Made by a program: the position numbers and the translations under genes. A stretch of 64,000 bases of DNA from Flavobacteriaceae bacterium PS02338 (GTDB lineage Bacteria > Bacteroidota > Bacteroidia > Sphingobacteriales > Sphingobacteriaceae): the NCBI GenBank assembly GCA_029959615.1, contig JASCOD010000002.1, positions 1-64,000 of the forward strand, read 5' to 3'. The notes beneath the pieces were generated by a model. That model was given only the letters and a program-made list of their open reading frames with translations, did not search any database and was not told the origin of the DNA. The first letter of the stretch is position 1. Each line of letters begins with the position of its first letter. Below, one piece after another: positions 37,999 to 47,074 of this stretch.

Positions 37999-39843
37999 TT
38001 ATTTTGTTTTGCTTAGTTCATCGTAATAGGCTTTCAATACATAGAAAGCTTTTTTCTTTCTTCCCTTCTGGTCGTACAATCCCTTGTTGTTCCAGCCCTG
38101 CTGATAAACTGGATTATTTCTTCTTGGCGATCTAAAATCGGCCAATAGCCAGGGCGATATACCTACGAAATTTGAAGGCATTCTTTTGAGCATTGCTACT
38201 TGTTCTTGGTAAAACCATTCCTGGAATTCTTCGCTCCATAATTGGTCTGCTTTAGCGTGATAACCTCCCACGGCTTCTGCGCCTGTTTCGCTAATGAATA
38301 GTGGCTTTTTATAATGCGTTCCCCAATTTGCCGTGCGACAGCTCTCTGGGGTACCGCCGTACCAACCTAAGTACTGGTTAAATGATACAATGTCAACGTA
38401 CTCGCCAAGAGGATCATCGATCCATCTCATGTTTTCATCAGAGTGATAGTTGACTTCCAATGCTGCAGAAACTAAACGTGTGGGATCTTTTTTTCTCGCT
38501 TCATCCAATAGGCCTTTCATGAAACTGGTTCTTACCTCGCTTACTGGCGTTTCGTTTCCTACCGACCAGATGATGATACTAGCTCGGTTCTTATCCCTGT
38601 CGATCATTTCATCTAGCTGTTTTTTTGCTTTGGCAAACACTTCATCACTTTTAAAGTCAATAGTCCAATAAACAGGTATTTCCGACCAAACCAGTAATCC
38701 TAAAGAATCGGCTAAACGGGTCATTTTCTCATCATGAGGATAGTGGGCTAAACGTACCATATTACAGCCCAGATCTCTGGCCCATCCCAATAACTTTTCC
38801 GCATCTTTTTGCGTATTGGCTCTTCTGCTTTCTTCAGGAATTTCGGAATGGACGCTGATACCTCTCAAGAATACTGGTTTGCCATTCAGTAGTATGCGCT
38901 CTCCCTGTACTTCGATATTTCTAAAGCCTATTTTTTCACTGATCTTATCGCTCCCAACATTAAATTTCACCTCATATAGTTTAGGATTTTCTAGGCTCCA
39001 TTTGGTGAATTTCGATAGATTGAAGTTGATCAGTGCCTTACCTTGCCCATCAAGGAGTAGTTTTTTAGAAATTTTTAGTTCTGGAATATCTAATGTCACC
39101 ACATCGTTGGCCGATGCATTAGCTACTTTTACCCAGCCTTGCACGAGGTTGTTACCTACATTGGGTTTTGCTAATTGAATGAAGTAGTCGGCAATGAACT
39201 TATTAGGTATTTCTACCAAAGATACATCTCTGATGATGCCTCCATAGTTCCACCAGTCAGTGTTTAACGTCGGTATTTCGTTGGCGTATCTTCTGTTGTC
39301 TACCTTAACTACTAAGAAATTGTCTTTCTCCTTCAATAGCGAGTCGGCAATTTCAAAATTGAATGGGCTGAAGGCACCTTTGTGCATGCCTAGCTTTTTT
39401 CCATTAAGATATACATCCGCCCTGTAGCTTACAGCGCCGAAGTATAAATACAGCTTGTTGTCCTTTTTTCCTTTTTGGTAGTCAAATGATTTTTTGTACC
39501 AAACGGTTCCCTCATAGTAAAGGAATTTATCCGCCTGCGAATTCCAGTCGCCTGGCACGTTAAGTGTGTAGCTATCGTTATAGCCGTGTTCTTTACGGTC
39601 TAGGGAATGTGACGGTTTGTCGGTATTCCAATAAGCCTCGGGATCATTCTGTGCTCTTTCTCGATACCTGTAGTCATAAAATCCTGTTTCATAAATATCT
39701 ATGATGTATTGCCACTTGCCATTTAGGCTCGTCGTTTTTCTGCCACTGATATTGGTTAATAAATCGGCACTATTGGCGGAAAGCTGCATGAGAATCAAAA
39801 CAGCTAACAGCCACCATCTAGAATGTAGTTTCTGCTTAATCAA
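37999..39843 (-). CDS. GH2 family glycoside hydrolase
   Basis: A 614-residue secreted enzyme with signal peptide (ILMQLSANSA). Sugar-binding jelly-roll (about 30-210), Ig-like (215-310) and TIM-barrel (315-614) domains are in the usual GH2 order. The acid/base is E431 in IIWSVGNETPVSE and the nucleophile E519 in PLFISETGAEAVGGYH. It is short compared with LacZ and nearer in layout to beta-glucuronidase/beta-glucosidase-type GH2s; the sugar specificity cannot be read from sequence. First gene of locus 1 behind a clear promoter. Confidence 0.88.
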   Translation of the reverse strand: MIKQKLHSRWWLLAVLILMQLSANSADLLTNISGRKTTSLNGKWQYIIDIYETGFYDYRYRERAQNDPEAYWNTDKPSHSLDRKEHGYNDSYTLNVPGDWNSQADKFLYYEGTVWYKKSFDYQKGKKDNKLYLYFGAVSYRADVYLNGKKLGMHKGAFSPFNFEIADSLLKEKDNFLVVKVDNRRYANEIPTLNTDWWNYGGIIRDVSLVEIPNKFIADYFIQLAKPNVGNNLVQGWVKVANASANDVVTLDIPELKISKKLLLDGQGKALINFNLSKFTKWSLENPKLYEVKFNVGSDKISEKIGFRNIEVQGERILLNGKPVFLRGISVHSEIPEESRRANTQKDAEKLLGWARDLGCNMVRLAHYPHDEKMTRLADSLGLLVWSEIPVYWTIDFKSDEVFAKAKKQLDEMIDRDKNRASIIIWSVGNETPVSEVRTSFMKGLLDEARKKDPTRLVSAALEVNYHSDENMRWIDDPLGEYVDIVSFNQYLGWYGGTPESCRTANWGTHYKKPLFISETGAEAVGGYHAKADQLWSEEFQEWFYQEQVAMLKRMPSNFVGISPWLLADFRSPRRNNPVYQQGWNNKGLYDQKGRKKKAFYVLKAYYDELSKTK

Positions 39844-39888
39844 AGTTTGTTCGCTTAGGTTTATACTTGGTTATTTGAATTATGGAAG

Positions 39889-39921
39889 CAAATATATCCA
39901 ACTTAAAAGCAGAAAAGCAAA
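39889..39921 (-). promoter_or_regulatory. Promoter of polysaccharide locus 1
   Basis: On the minus strand TTTG (plus 39918-39921) and TATATTTG (plus 39889-39896) are 21 nt apart, matching the Bacteroidota -33/-7 consensus. It lies about 46 bp before the GH2 start codon. Confidence 0.55.
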
Positions 39922-40085
39922 TAAAAAACAATATAAATAACTGAAAATCAATAGTTTAAATCAAAAATAATACGCAAAAATACCACAGCATATTATTTGC
40001 TTAATGTCTGGAAATCAGCGGTTAAATGAGGTGTGTTATATGAGTTGTAAAAGATTTTAACACGCCTGATAATTTGATGTGTTTT

Positions 40086-41951
40086 TTATGCCAGAACGAG
40101 TTTGTTCCATCCGTCCTGTCCAGCATTTTTGAATTCTTGTTTTCTTTCGGCCATCAAACCCTTTATTTTATTCAGGTTTGCCCAACAGGTGGCTTGGCGG
40201 ATATCCAGCATTTCGGATAGTTTATATGAAGAAATCTTGCCTTTAGTTGCATAGGTAATGTATACCATGTAGAATGCTTTATTTAGTGGTATGCGACTGT
40301 TTTGGAATATAGTGCCATTGATTACTGATTCTTCATAATCGCAAGAGGTGCAACGCTTACTGTAAGGTTGGTGTCCGGCATAATGAGAAGTATTTTTACA
40401 TTTTTTACAGCTAAAACTATTTTTATCCTTTAGTTCACTTAAAAACCTAAAACAAGTTTCATTATCTGGATAAATTCTGGTGAACTCTTCAAAGCTCATC
40501 ATCTTGGACATTACCCTAGCCTCGGTAACTTCCGTAATATTCTTTTTAAGCTGTGTATTGTCAAGCGACAAAAGCTCATTCATTTGTCTAATTTCCTCAG
40601 CCTGTAAAACAAGTTCCTGGTTTTGCGCTTCTATAATTTCAGATTTCTCCAAAACCTCTTTTGTTCTGCGGGCAACAATCTGTTCTAGTTCTGTATTCAG
40701 TTTATCTTTAAGTTCTTGTTTTGATTCGAGTTCCCTGATGATTCGGCGTTGTGCTTTCTCTTTCTTCTTTTTGAGCAAGCGGATATTATCGCCAATAGCA
40801 AAGGTTACAAAAAGCATTTCCATAATCAGGCAAAAACTGAGACTGTAGAAATTGATAGGCCCAAATGGCATTTTGCCAACATTAAGTACTTTAATGATCC
40901 TGATGATAATTCCAAGTAGTATAAAAGAGTACCCGGCTACGAAAAATCTGGCTGGGTAGTATCCTTTTCTATAGATGTAAACTCCAGCATAAAGGGCAAG
41001 CGTTACCGGGATAATTTCGATGAATTTGTAAACGAAAAGATGATTGTTCACAAAAATACAACACAGAAAGAATGCCGTTCTTAAAACCAAATAGTAAATG
41101 ATGATCTTATCTAATACAGGCAATTTTTGTTTTAAATGCAAAAACTCTCGCGTAAAAAGCATACTGAAAGTGACTGCTAGATAAATAGCTACGCCATATG
41201 CTACTTCATTCCAGTTAGGATAACTTGGCCATAAATATTGGAAACCTGTACCATTTGACGATACTTCATATAGGCCTATGCTAAGATTATAAACAACATA
41301 ATACAGGTACTGCTTTTGCCTTACGGCGAAGAACATAACTAGGTTGTAGAGACAAAATACAAGTATCATCCCGTACAAAAGACCCAATAACATATATTCC
41401 CTAAGGCCATATTGTATAAACCAATTTGTTTTTTTTAGAACAATCATCACCGCAGCTGGTTGTTCCGTTTTGATGGCTATATAATAGGTCTGTATTCCTT
41501 TTAGGTTACGGTCTAAATTAAAAGTGAAATTTTTATGATGCAATTCTCTTTCTTTAAAATTGAGCCTAGCTCCAAAATTATGAAGTTGATATCCTCCGTT
41601 TTTAGTAGGGGCATATAGGTGGATGTTATCAATGGTTTGATCGTAAAACTCTAACAAAAATGAATTGGAATTTTCCTTGCCATTATTGATTTTTATCTTG
41701 TACCAGTAAGTTGATTGGCGGTGGGTAGCTTTTGGAACGAAGGTTTTGCTGCTGCTAAAATGTAAATTATTGTTTTGAGACGTAATGTCGCTGATGCCCA
41801 ATTTTCCAGTCGCATCTTCCAACACTTGAATTTCTTTGTAAGAAAATATGTGTTGCTTGATGATGGAGTCTGCACTTATAGCATCCTGCGCATGTAACGT
41901 ATTAAATAATACTAATAGGAACAGAAAAGGAAAGACTAGAATAGTTTTCAA
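40086..41951 (-). CDS. 7TM-DISM sensor fused to an IS1595-type zinc ribbon and HTH
   Basis: A 621-residue membrane protein. The signal peptide, a 7TMR-DISM extracellular beta domain (about 25-180) and seven membrane helices (about 190-395) are followed by a coiled coil (about 400-480). From 484 the sequence changes to SFEEFTRIYPDNETCFRFLS, then a C-x2-C...C-x2-C ribbon (C515, C518, C534, C537) and INGTIFQNSRIPLNKAFYMV with a helical segment KLSEMLDIRQATCWANLNKI. This matches the N-terminal DNA-binding module of IS1595-family transposases; no transposase catalytic core follows. It is probably a membrane-anchored transcription regulator. It sits directly upstream of locus 1 on the same strand and divergent from a PAS-LuxR gene. 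Confidence 0.82.
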   Translation of the reverse strand: MKTILVFPFLFLLVLFNTLHAQDAISADSIIKQHIFSYKEIQVLEDATGKLGISDITSQNNNLHFSSSKTFVPKATHRQSTYWYKIKINNGKENSNSFLLEFYDQTIDNIHLYAPTKNGGYQLHNFGARLNFKERELHHKNFTFNLDRNLKGIQTYYIAIKTEQPAAVMIVLKKTNWFIQYGLREYMLLGLLYGMILVFCLYNLVMFFAVRQKQYLYYVVYNLSIGLYEVSSNGTGFQYLWPSYPNWNEVAYGVAIYLAVTFSMLFTREFLHLKQKLPVLDKIIIYYLVLRTAFFLCCIFVNNHLFVYKFIEIIPVTLALYAGVYIYRKGYYPARFFVAGYSFILLGIIIRIIKVLNVGKMPFGPINFYSLSFCLIMEMLFVTFAIGDNIRLLKKKKEKAQRRIIRELESKQELKDKLNTELEQIVARRTKEVLEKSEIIEAQNQELVLQAEEIRQMNELLSLDNTQLKKNITEVTEARVMSKMMSFEEFTRIYPDNETCFRFLSELKDKNSFSCKKCKNTSHYAGHQPYSKRCTSCDYEESVINGTIFQNSRIPLNKAFYMVYITYATKGKISSYKLSEMLDIRQATCWANLNKIKGLMAERKQEFKNAGQDGWNKLVLA

Positions 41952-42104
41952 AATTTCAGTTAAAATTTTTCGTTTGGTTTAGGTTCAATTCGATAAAGTT
42001 AAATTTATATCTTGAATTTAGATATAATCCTTAGTTCAGTAATTTTAAATAAATTACATCCAGATTTAGGGATGTCCTATATTCGCATATCCATAAAACA
42101 ATCT

Positions 42105-42773
42105 ATGCAAAGCAACCAGATCATTGACAATGCCATAAAGGAAATTGATGCCATAGCCGATAAAATTCCAGCTGTGACGATCATTCACGATTTGGAAGGA
42201 CGTGTGGTTTGGATGTCGGAACGTGGTTTAGAACGCTTTGGGATAACTTTAGCGGAAATGACGCAGCTCACCGCTGAAGAATATTACCGGACGTACTTCA
42301 ATGAAGATGATGCCAAGGACTATGTTCCTAAGATACTGGGGCTATTAGAAAGGAATGACGACAATGGGATCTGTACCTTTTTTCAGCAGGTCAGATTCGA
42401 GCCTCAAGGAGCTTGGAGCTGGTACTTGTCGAGTACTAAGATTCTGGCTCACGATAGCAATGGAAAGCCGCTATTGACACTGACTACTGCTTTTCCGATC
42501 GAAGATATGCATCATGTGACCAAGAAAGCAGAACGCATTTTGGAAGAGAATAATTTCCTCCGCCAGAATTACCATCTGTTCTCTAAGCTTTCTATACGGG
42601 AACGGGAAGTGCTGAAATATTGGGCGCAAAGCAAAAGCGCTAGCGAAACAGCCGAGCTCATGTATATTTCTTCCCTCACCGTAGATACACATAGAAGGAA
42701 TATTAAGGTCAAGCTACAAACTACCTCATTTTATGAGCTTAGCCACTACGCTCGCTGTTTTGAGCTTATTTAA
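42105..42773 (+). CDS. PAS-LuxR transcriptional regulator
   Basis: About 222 residues from the ATG at 42105 (MQSNQIIDNAIKEIDAIADK). Earlier in-frame starts at 42012 and 42072 would add residues without family character. The PAS-like domain is at about 20-130 (IPAVTIIHDLEGRVVWMSER, GAWSWYLSSTKILAHDSNGK). The C-terminal LuxR/GerE helix-turn-helix is KLSIREREVLKYWAQSKSAS followed by ETAELMYISSLTVDTHRRNI. Divergently transcribed from the 7TM-DISM/zinc-ribbon gene. Its target is unknown. Confidence 0.82.
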   Translation: MQSNQIIDNAIKEIDAIADKIPAVTIIHDLEGRVVWMSERGLERFGITLAEMTQLTAEEYYRTYFNEDDAKDYVPKILGLLERNDDNGICTFFQQVRFEPQGAWSWYLSSTKILAHDSNGKPLLTLTTAFPIEDMHHVTKKAERILEENNFLRQNYHLFSKLSIREREVLKYWAQSKSASETAELMYISSLTVDTHRRNIKVKLQTTSFYELSHYARCFELI

Positions 42774-42817
42774 GTAGTTTGCCTATCTCTATTGATTTAT
42801 ACATTAAAGTTTTTGCA

Positions 42818-43474
42818 TTAAAGATGGTTCTCCCCATACCTAGAGATAAAATCTTTTCTTGGAATCATATGTAGATAAGCATAAGCGCCAGAGGATTGCG
42901 GACGTTGTTTGAGCTGATAAAGAAAATAGCCCCCCAAATCGAAAATCATAGGGCATTTAGCTTCATACCATACCCGGTGTGGATGTTTCCATACAAAGGA
43001 GAAATAATGAGAAGTAAGTTTCAAACCGAATAATTCTGGATGAGATAGGGTCAATAGCTTGGGTTTTGCAGAAGCTAATTCGCTTTTTCGGTACAAGGTA
43101 AGATTCTGGGTATGAGAAAATTCATAGGCATCTAGTCTCGACTCGTCAACATCTGGAAGATGCTTTAATATTTTGAAACCTTTAAACTTCCTACCATCAA
43201 CAACCCAAATTAAGTTAGGGTAAAAATCTTCTCTGCTGCGTAGTTCTTGTAAAGAGATAGGAGAGTGTTGGAATTCAATGGTTGTACCACAAGGCGTATG
43301 GATATCTGCCCGATGGAAACAGTTTTGTATTTCGCTAAAAAAACTTTTTTCCCTAAACTCTGGTGGGAATGCCAGTTTCCAATTGCAATGCCAAGGGCTT
43401 TCAGAAAGATAGGCAGGAAATTCTTTTGCGGAAATTTCCTTAGGCGCCTTTTCTGCTATCTGCTTCTTAACCAT
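42818..43474 (-). CDS. CoiA-like competence-type nuclease
   Basis: A 218-residue cytoplasmic protein. The segment ESPWHCNWKLAFP, then HRADIHTPCGTTIEFQHSPI, then REDFYPNLIWVVDG matches the CoiA-like nuclease core: restriction-endonuclease fold, with conserved HRAD and EFQHS motifs. The C-terminal half (about 110-218) is more variable. CoiA proteins act in DNA uptake and recombination in Firmicutes; Bacteroidota homologues are mostly uncharacterised. No com genes are nearby. Confidence 0.7.
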   Translation of the reverse strand: MVKKQIAEKAPKEISAKEFPAYLSESPWHCNWKLAFPPEFREKSFFSEIQNCFHRADIHTPCGTTIEFQHSPISLQELRSREDFYPNLIWVVDGRKFKGFKILKHLPDVDESRLDAYEFSHTQNLTLYRKSELASAKPKLLTLSHPELFGLKLTSHYFSFVWKHPHRVWYEAKCPMIFDLGGYFLYQLKQRPQSSGAYAYLHMIPRKDFISRYGENHL

Positions 43475-43535
43475 ATCGCAAAGTTAATGATATATTCCTA
43501 TAGGGAGTGATTTGTTGAAATCTCGAAGGGAGTTC

Positions 43536-43578
43536 ATTAAGTTAATCAGTAACAGTGATTATTACTGATTAACTTAAT
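43536..43578 (-). terminator. Perfect inverted repeat after alpha-amylase
   Basis: Seventeen-bp arms, 43536-43552 and 43562-43578, pair perfectly around a 9-nt loop (inner arm sequence CAGTAA/TTACTG). It begins 1 bp past the alpha-amylase stop codon and lies between two minus-strand genes. It is AT-rich with no long T run, so termination or transcript protection is inferred. Confidence 0.6.
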
Positions 43579-43579
43579 T

Positions 43580-45064
43580 TTATGCCAAAATCCATACAGA
43601 AACCGATCCTGCTTCACAGATGAATTCTGCCCAACCATCTTCTTCTATAGTAATTTCTTGCCCGACATGTCCTAGTGCATCAATCATTTTCTTTCCTGCA
43701 AATGCATTTCCCATTTCCATTCTTTTGTAGCCTTGCTCTCCATTAGAGAGTATAACGGCAAGTCCCGAGTTTTCCTTTTCCTGTATTCCTTCTCTCGTCC
43801 AGCCAATACAGTTTGGATGATCGAAGTAATCTCTTTGGAAGCCGTAAGCCTGATACTTGCGTAGTTGAAGAAAGATTTCTAGTTGAGGCAGATGTCCTAT
43901 GGTTACTTCATGATCTCGCCCATCTTGTCCTATGTCTGTATAGGCCGAGCCGTACAGGTCGGCGTAGAATACACATGGGTAGCCGGACTCCCTTAGTAGA
44001 ATCATGGCGTAGGCATGTGCTCTGAACCAAGGCTCTACGATCTGTTCTAGCGATTGCAGGGGTTGGGTATCGTGATTCTCTACGAAGGTAACAGCCAATT
44101 CCGGTCTCACATTCACTAATGTATTTTCAAATATATTAGCCAAATCGTAATTACTGCCCGATTGTGAAGCGATGGAGAAATTGGCTTGAAGGCAGGTGTC
44201 AAAAAGTGAAATTCTTCCACCAGTAAGTTCTGCATATGTTAAAAGACTTTCCAGATCATGAGGTGCCCAATATTCGCCTACGGTAAACAGCTCTTTTTGT
44301 AGATCTTCTCTTAGAAAGTCTAACCATTCATTGTAGAAGTCTGCTGGCATATGCTTGATGGCATCTAAACGGAAACCGTCAAAACCTAGAGTTTTATGCA
44401 ACCATTTACCCCAAGCCTTAAGTTCTTCCCTTACAGCAGGATTACGGAAGTCGATATCTGATAGCATCAGATAATCATAGTTGCCATTTTCTTTATCTAA
44501 AACTTCTTCCCAGCCTTCTCCATACTGATTTTGTATGCAATAAAGCGCTGTTTCACCACTGCGATGGTCGTAGTCTACACCACTAAAACATTGAAAATCC
44601 CATTCGAATTTTGAGTATTTTCCAGCACGCCCTGGATAGTTAAACTTGGTGAAAGCTTCAATTTCAAAGGCTTCAGAAATAAAAGCTGTACGGTTCTTTG
44701 GATCTACCTTTCTTACGGTCACCGTCTCGGTTTCATCGCCTCCACCCAAATGGTTCAATACGATGTCTACATAAACCTTCAAGCCTACATTTTGTGCTGT
44801 TTTTATAGCTGAGATGAGCTCGTCTTTTGTTCCATATTTGGTACGGATACTTCCTTTTTGATCAAACTCTCCCAAGTCATAGAGATCATAAGAATCATAA
44901 CCGATGGAATCGGCACCAGACATACCTTTATGCGCTGGTGGGAGCCAGAGTGTATCAAAGCCTTTATCTTTTAATGTTTGTGCATCACTCGCCAGTTTTT
45001 TCCATAAGCTGCCATCTGCTGGATAGTACCATTCGAAGTACTGTAGCATGGTAAAGTTTTCCAT
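43580..45064 (-). CDS. Cytoplasmic alpha-amylase (GH13)
   Basis: A 494-residue enzyme without a signal peptide, closest in layout to liquefying Bacillus-type/cytoplasmic alpha-amylases. The opening MLQYFEWYYPADGSLWKKLA is characteristic. Catalytic residues are the nucleophile D234 in GFRLDAIKH, acid/base E264 in TVGEYW and transition-state stabiliser D332 in FVENHDTQ; region I is VYVDIVLNHLGG. Domain B lies at about 105-200 and a C-terminal beta domain from about 400. It hydrolyses alpha-1,4-glucan inside the cell. It is monocistronic and not part of either polysaccharide locus. Confidence 0.92.
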   Translation of the reverse strand: MENFTMLQYFEWYYPADGSLWKKLASDAQTLKDKGFDTLWLPPAHKGMSGADSIGYDSYDLYDLGEFDQKGSIRTKYGTKDELISAIKTAQNVGLKVYVDIVLNHLGGGDETETVTVRKVDPKNRTAFISEAFEIEAFTKFNYPGRAGKYSKFEWDFQCFSGVDYDHRSGETALYCIQNQYGEGWEEVLDKENGNYDYLMLSDIDFRNPAVREELKAWGKWLHKTLGFDGFRLDAIKHMPADFYNEWLDFLREDLQKELFTVGEYWAPHDLESLLTYAELTGGRISLFDTCLQANFSIASQSGSNYDLANIFENTLVNVRPELAVTFVENHDTQPLQSLEQIVEPWFRAHAYAMILLRESGYPCVFYADLYGSAYTDIGQDGRDHEVTIGHLPQLEIFLQLRKYQAYGFQRDYFDHPNCIGWTREGIQEKENSGLAVILSNGEQGYKRMEMGNAFAGKKMIDALGHVGQEITIEEDGWAEFICEAGSVSVWILA

Positions 45065-45573
45065 AGTATCTTTTTAAGAAGCCATTATTCGTTTAGTAGT
45101 ATGATGCTTCGTCGGATTAACATCAAATGGAGTACGAATGTTTGGAGATGAAATTATTGATGTGGTATTTCTGGAAAATAAATTTAAGCTTTCCAAACAA
45201 ATGTTTATGAAGACTGTTGTATGGGCGAACGCTCGGATCAGAATCCTGCACCCGTTCTTAATTACTCCTTAATTTTTTAGCAGATGTCAATAGAATCAAA
45301 GGACAGAGAAATGTCCAAATTACAGCAAGATGCACCAGTAGCTACGCTGCCTACACTTCCCAATTCGGAAGCTGTATCAACTGAAATGTCAATGGTGGCA
45401 AAAACCCTCAAAAATAAAGATGAGGTCAAACCATTTTTTTTATATCCACGGGATGGCCTTTATGGACTGCTTTAGTTGAATAGTTAATAATAATAATCAA
45501 TGAAATGGTTTAGGCTTTGAAAAAAAGAGAGGATTGTTCATTTAAGAATAGTTCTTTCTTTTTTTTGCTGTGA
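45065..45573. other. Intergenic region, mostly without recognisable features
   Basis: This 509-bp stretch holds only one small ORF of doubtful status (45284-45475) and AT-rich sequence. I found no hairpin, repeat or RNA in it. Confidence 0.5.
45284..45475 (+). CDS. Doubtful small hypothetical protein
   Basis: A 63-residue ORF (MSIESKDREMSKLQQDAPVA) with a polar N-terminal half and the ending FFLYPRDGLYGLL. It is oriented alone between divergent minus-strand neighbours and no family is recognised. The Gln/Ser/Thr-rich composition is protein-like, but there is no supporting context. Confidence 0.25.
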   Translation: MSIESKDREMSKLQQDAPVATLPTLPNSEAVSTEMSMVAKTLKNKDEVKPFFLYPRDGLYGLL

Positions 45574-46455
45574 TTAAATAGGAGAGATTTGAAGGTTGTT
45601 TAGGATCTTTAATACGTTAGATAGTATTGGGTTATGATCATCTGTTCTCCAATTAAGATATAAATCAGTTTTAATAGGAAGCTTAATAAACCTCAAGCCA
45701 GGGCTTTCATGGTACGAATAAGAATCTGGTAACACCGCTATTCCTAATCCTTTCCGCACCAAAGCGATGATAGTAGAACCAAATTCTGAATGCAGATAAA
45801 CATCGGGAACAAAGTCAAAAGAGCTAAATAGCTGCTGTATAATGTGGCCATAACTACTGCCTTCATCGATAGTTGGTAAAATGAATTTTTGTTTCACCAG
45901 ATTTTCTTTCGTTAAATCGTCTATCGCTTGATAAGGATGATTTTCAGGCACTACCAAAGCTAAATGATCAGTATAAATCTTCTTTGATTTAATCCCCGTG
46001 GCATTAATGATATCCCTGGTTATCGCCAAATCAATCTTATAATTCCTCAAAAACTCTTGTTGATTTTCATATAAAACCTGAACCAACTTCACTTGTAATT
46101 TAGGGTATTCCTTAGCGATGTTGGCTAGAATATCAGGCATAATAGATGCAGAAATCGAATCTGGATGAGCAATTTTGATGGTGCCACTTTCTCCTAAATG
46201 TATCTGCTTTGCAAATTGATGGATAAATTCAATCTCACTTATTTCCACTTCCCACTTATCTTTCAGAAAACGACCAGCAGGAGTAAGTTTTACATTTCTC
46301 TTGTTCCGCTCAAATAGTAGTAAACCCAATTCGTTTTCTAACGATTGAATTTGACGCGTTAATGCAGACTGTGTGATGTTCATTTTTCCGGCCGTGTTCC
46401 AATAATGGAGCTCGCGGGCTAAGGCCAAAAAGTATTTGATTTGTTGTAAATCCAT
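45574..46455 (-). CDS. LysR-family transcriptional regulator
   Basis: A 293-residue regulator. The N-terminal winged HTH (1-60) is typical: LQQIKYFLALARELHYWNTA then MNITQSALTRQIQSLENELG. The C-terminal periplasmic-binding-like effector domain (about 90-290) begins GTIKIAHPDSISASIMPDIL. It is divergent from a GNAT-GNAT-EamA operon, with a palindromic LysR-type site over its own start codon, so it likely controls itself and that operon. Confidence 0.92.
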   Translation of the reverse strand: MDLQQIKYFLALARELHYWNTAGKMNITQSALTRQIQSLENELGLLLFERNKRNVKLTPAGRFLKDKWEVEISEIEFIHQFAKQIHLGESGTIKIAHPDSISASIMPDILANIAKEYPKLQVKLVQVLYENQQEFLRNYKIDLAITRDIINATGIKSKKIYTDHLALVVPENHPYQAIDDLTKENLVKQKFILPTIDEGSSYGHIIQQLFSSFDFVPDVYLHSEFGSTIIALVRKGLGIAVLPDSYSYHESPGLRFIKLPIKTDLYLNWRTDDHNPILSNVLKILNNLQISPI

Positions 46456-46504
46456 TAATGCAATTTATGCATTAATAAATGATAAAATAGCATTTTATTG
46501 CATT
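46454..46504. promoter_or_regulatory. LysR-type operator region
   Basis: ATTAATGCA (46454-46462) and TGCATTAAT (46468-46476) form a perfect 9-bp inverted repeat with a 5-bp spacer, containing the T-N11-A LysR box and overlapping the LysR start codon. A second palindrome, ATAAAAT/ATTTTAT with a 3-bp spacer, lies just after it within 46477-46504. A TAGATTTG -7-like element at 46516-46523 precedes the divergent acetyltransferase gene. Confidence 0.6.
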
Positions 46505-46527
46505 TGTTGTTGACCTAGATTTGTATC

Positions 46528-47052
46528 ATGGAAAATATAAGGATAGTAGCAGTTGCGTTTCAAGATGTGTTTCAGCTTCAATATATAGGTAAGGAGACTT
46601 TTTTAGATACTTTTTCGGATATCAATACCGAACAGAACATGAAGAAGTATCTGAATGAAAGTTTCTCAATTGAGCAATTGAATGATGAATTGAGCAATGA
46701 GTTCTCTCAGTTTTATTTTGCAAAATTGGACGATGAAGTAATAGGGTATATGAAACTAAATACAGGCCAGGCACAAAAAGAGAACCCAAATGAGAATGCA
46801 CTTGAAATAGAACGAATTTATGTGTTGAAAGGTTTTCATGGTAAAAAGGTTGGACAACAACTTTACAACAAGGCTATTGAAATAGCGAAAGAAGTGGCAG
46901 TAGATTATGTTTGGTTGGGTGTATGGGAAAAGAACTTTAGGGCAATTGCCTTTTATACAAAGAATGGATTTGTACAATTTGATACACATGAATTTATATT
47001 GGGCGATGATATACAAATTGATCTATTGATGAAGCTAGAATTAAACAAATAA
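46528..47052 (+). CDS. GNAT-family N-acetyltransferase (first of two)
   Basis: A 174-residue cytoplasmic acetyltransferase of the GNAT fold. EIERIYVLKGFHGKKVGQQL (about 91-110) is motif A with the acetyl-CoA pyrophosphate loop. VWLGVWEKNFRAIAFYTKNG is motif B, followed by a terminal HEFILGDD strand. The layout resembles RimI/PaiA-type enzymes. Its substrate is unknown. First gene of a probable operon divergent from LysR. Confidence 0.88.
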   Translation: MENIRIVAVAFQDVFQLQYIGKETFLDTFSDINTEQNMKKYLNESFSIEQLNDELSNEFSQFYFAKLDDEVIGYMKLNTGQAQKENPNENALEIERIYVLKGFHGKKVGQQLYNKAIEIAKEVAVDYVWLGVWEKNFRAIAFYTKNGFVQFDTHEFILGDDIQIDLLMKLELNK

Positions 47053-47074
47053 ATAGAATTAGAGATCACATAAA

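Noticed and set aside
40480..40848. 122-codon Ser/Leu-rich ORF opposite the 7TM-DISM/zinc-ribbon gene
   Set aside because: Antisense of the coiled-coil region; its composition is a mirror of Lys/Glu/Gln codons and no family is recognised.
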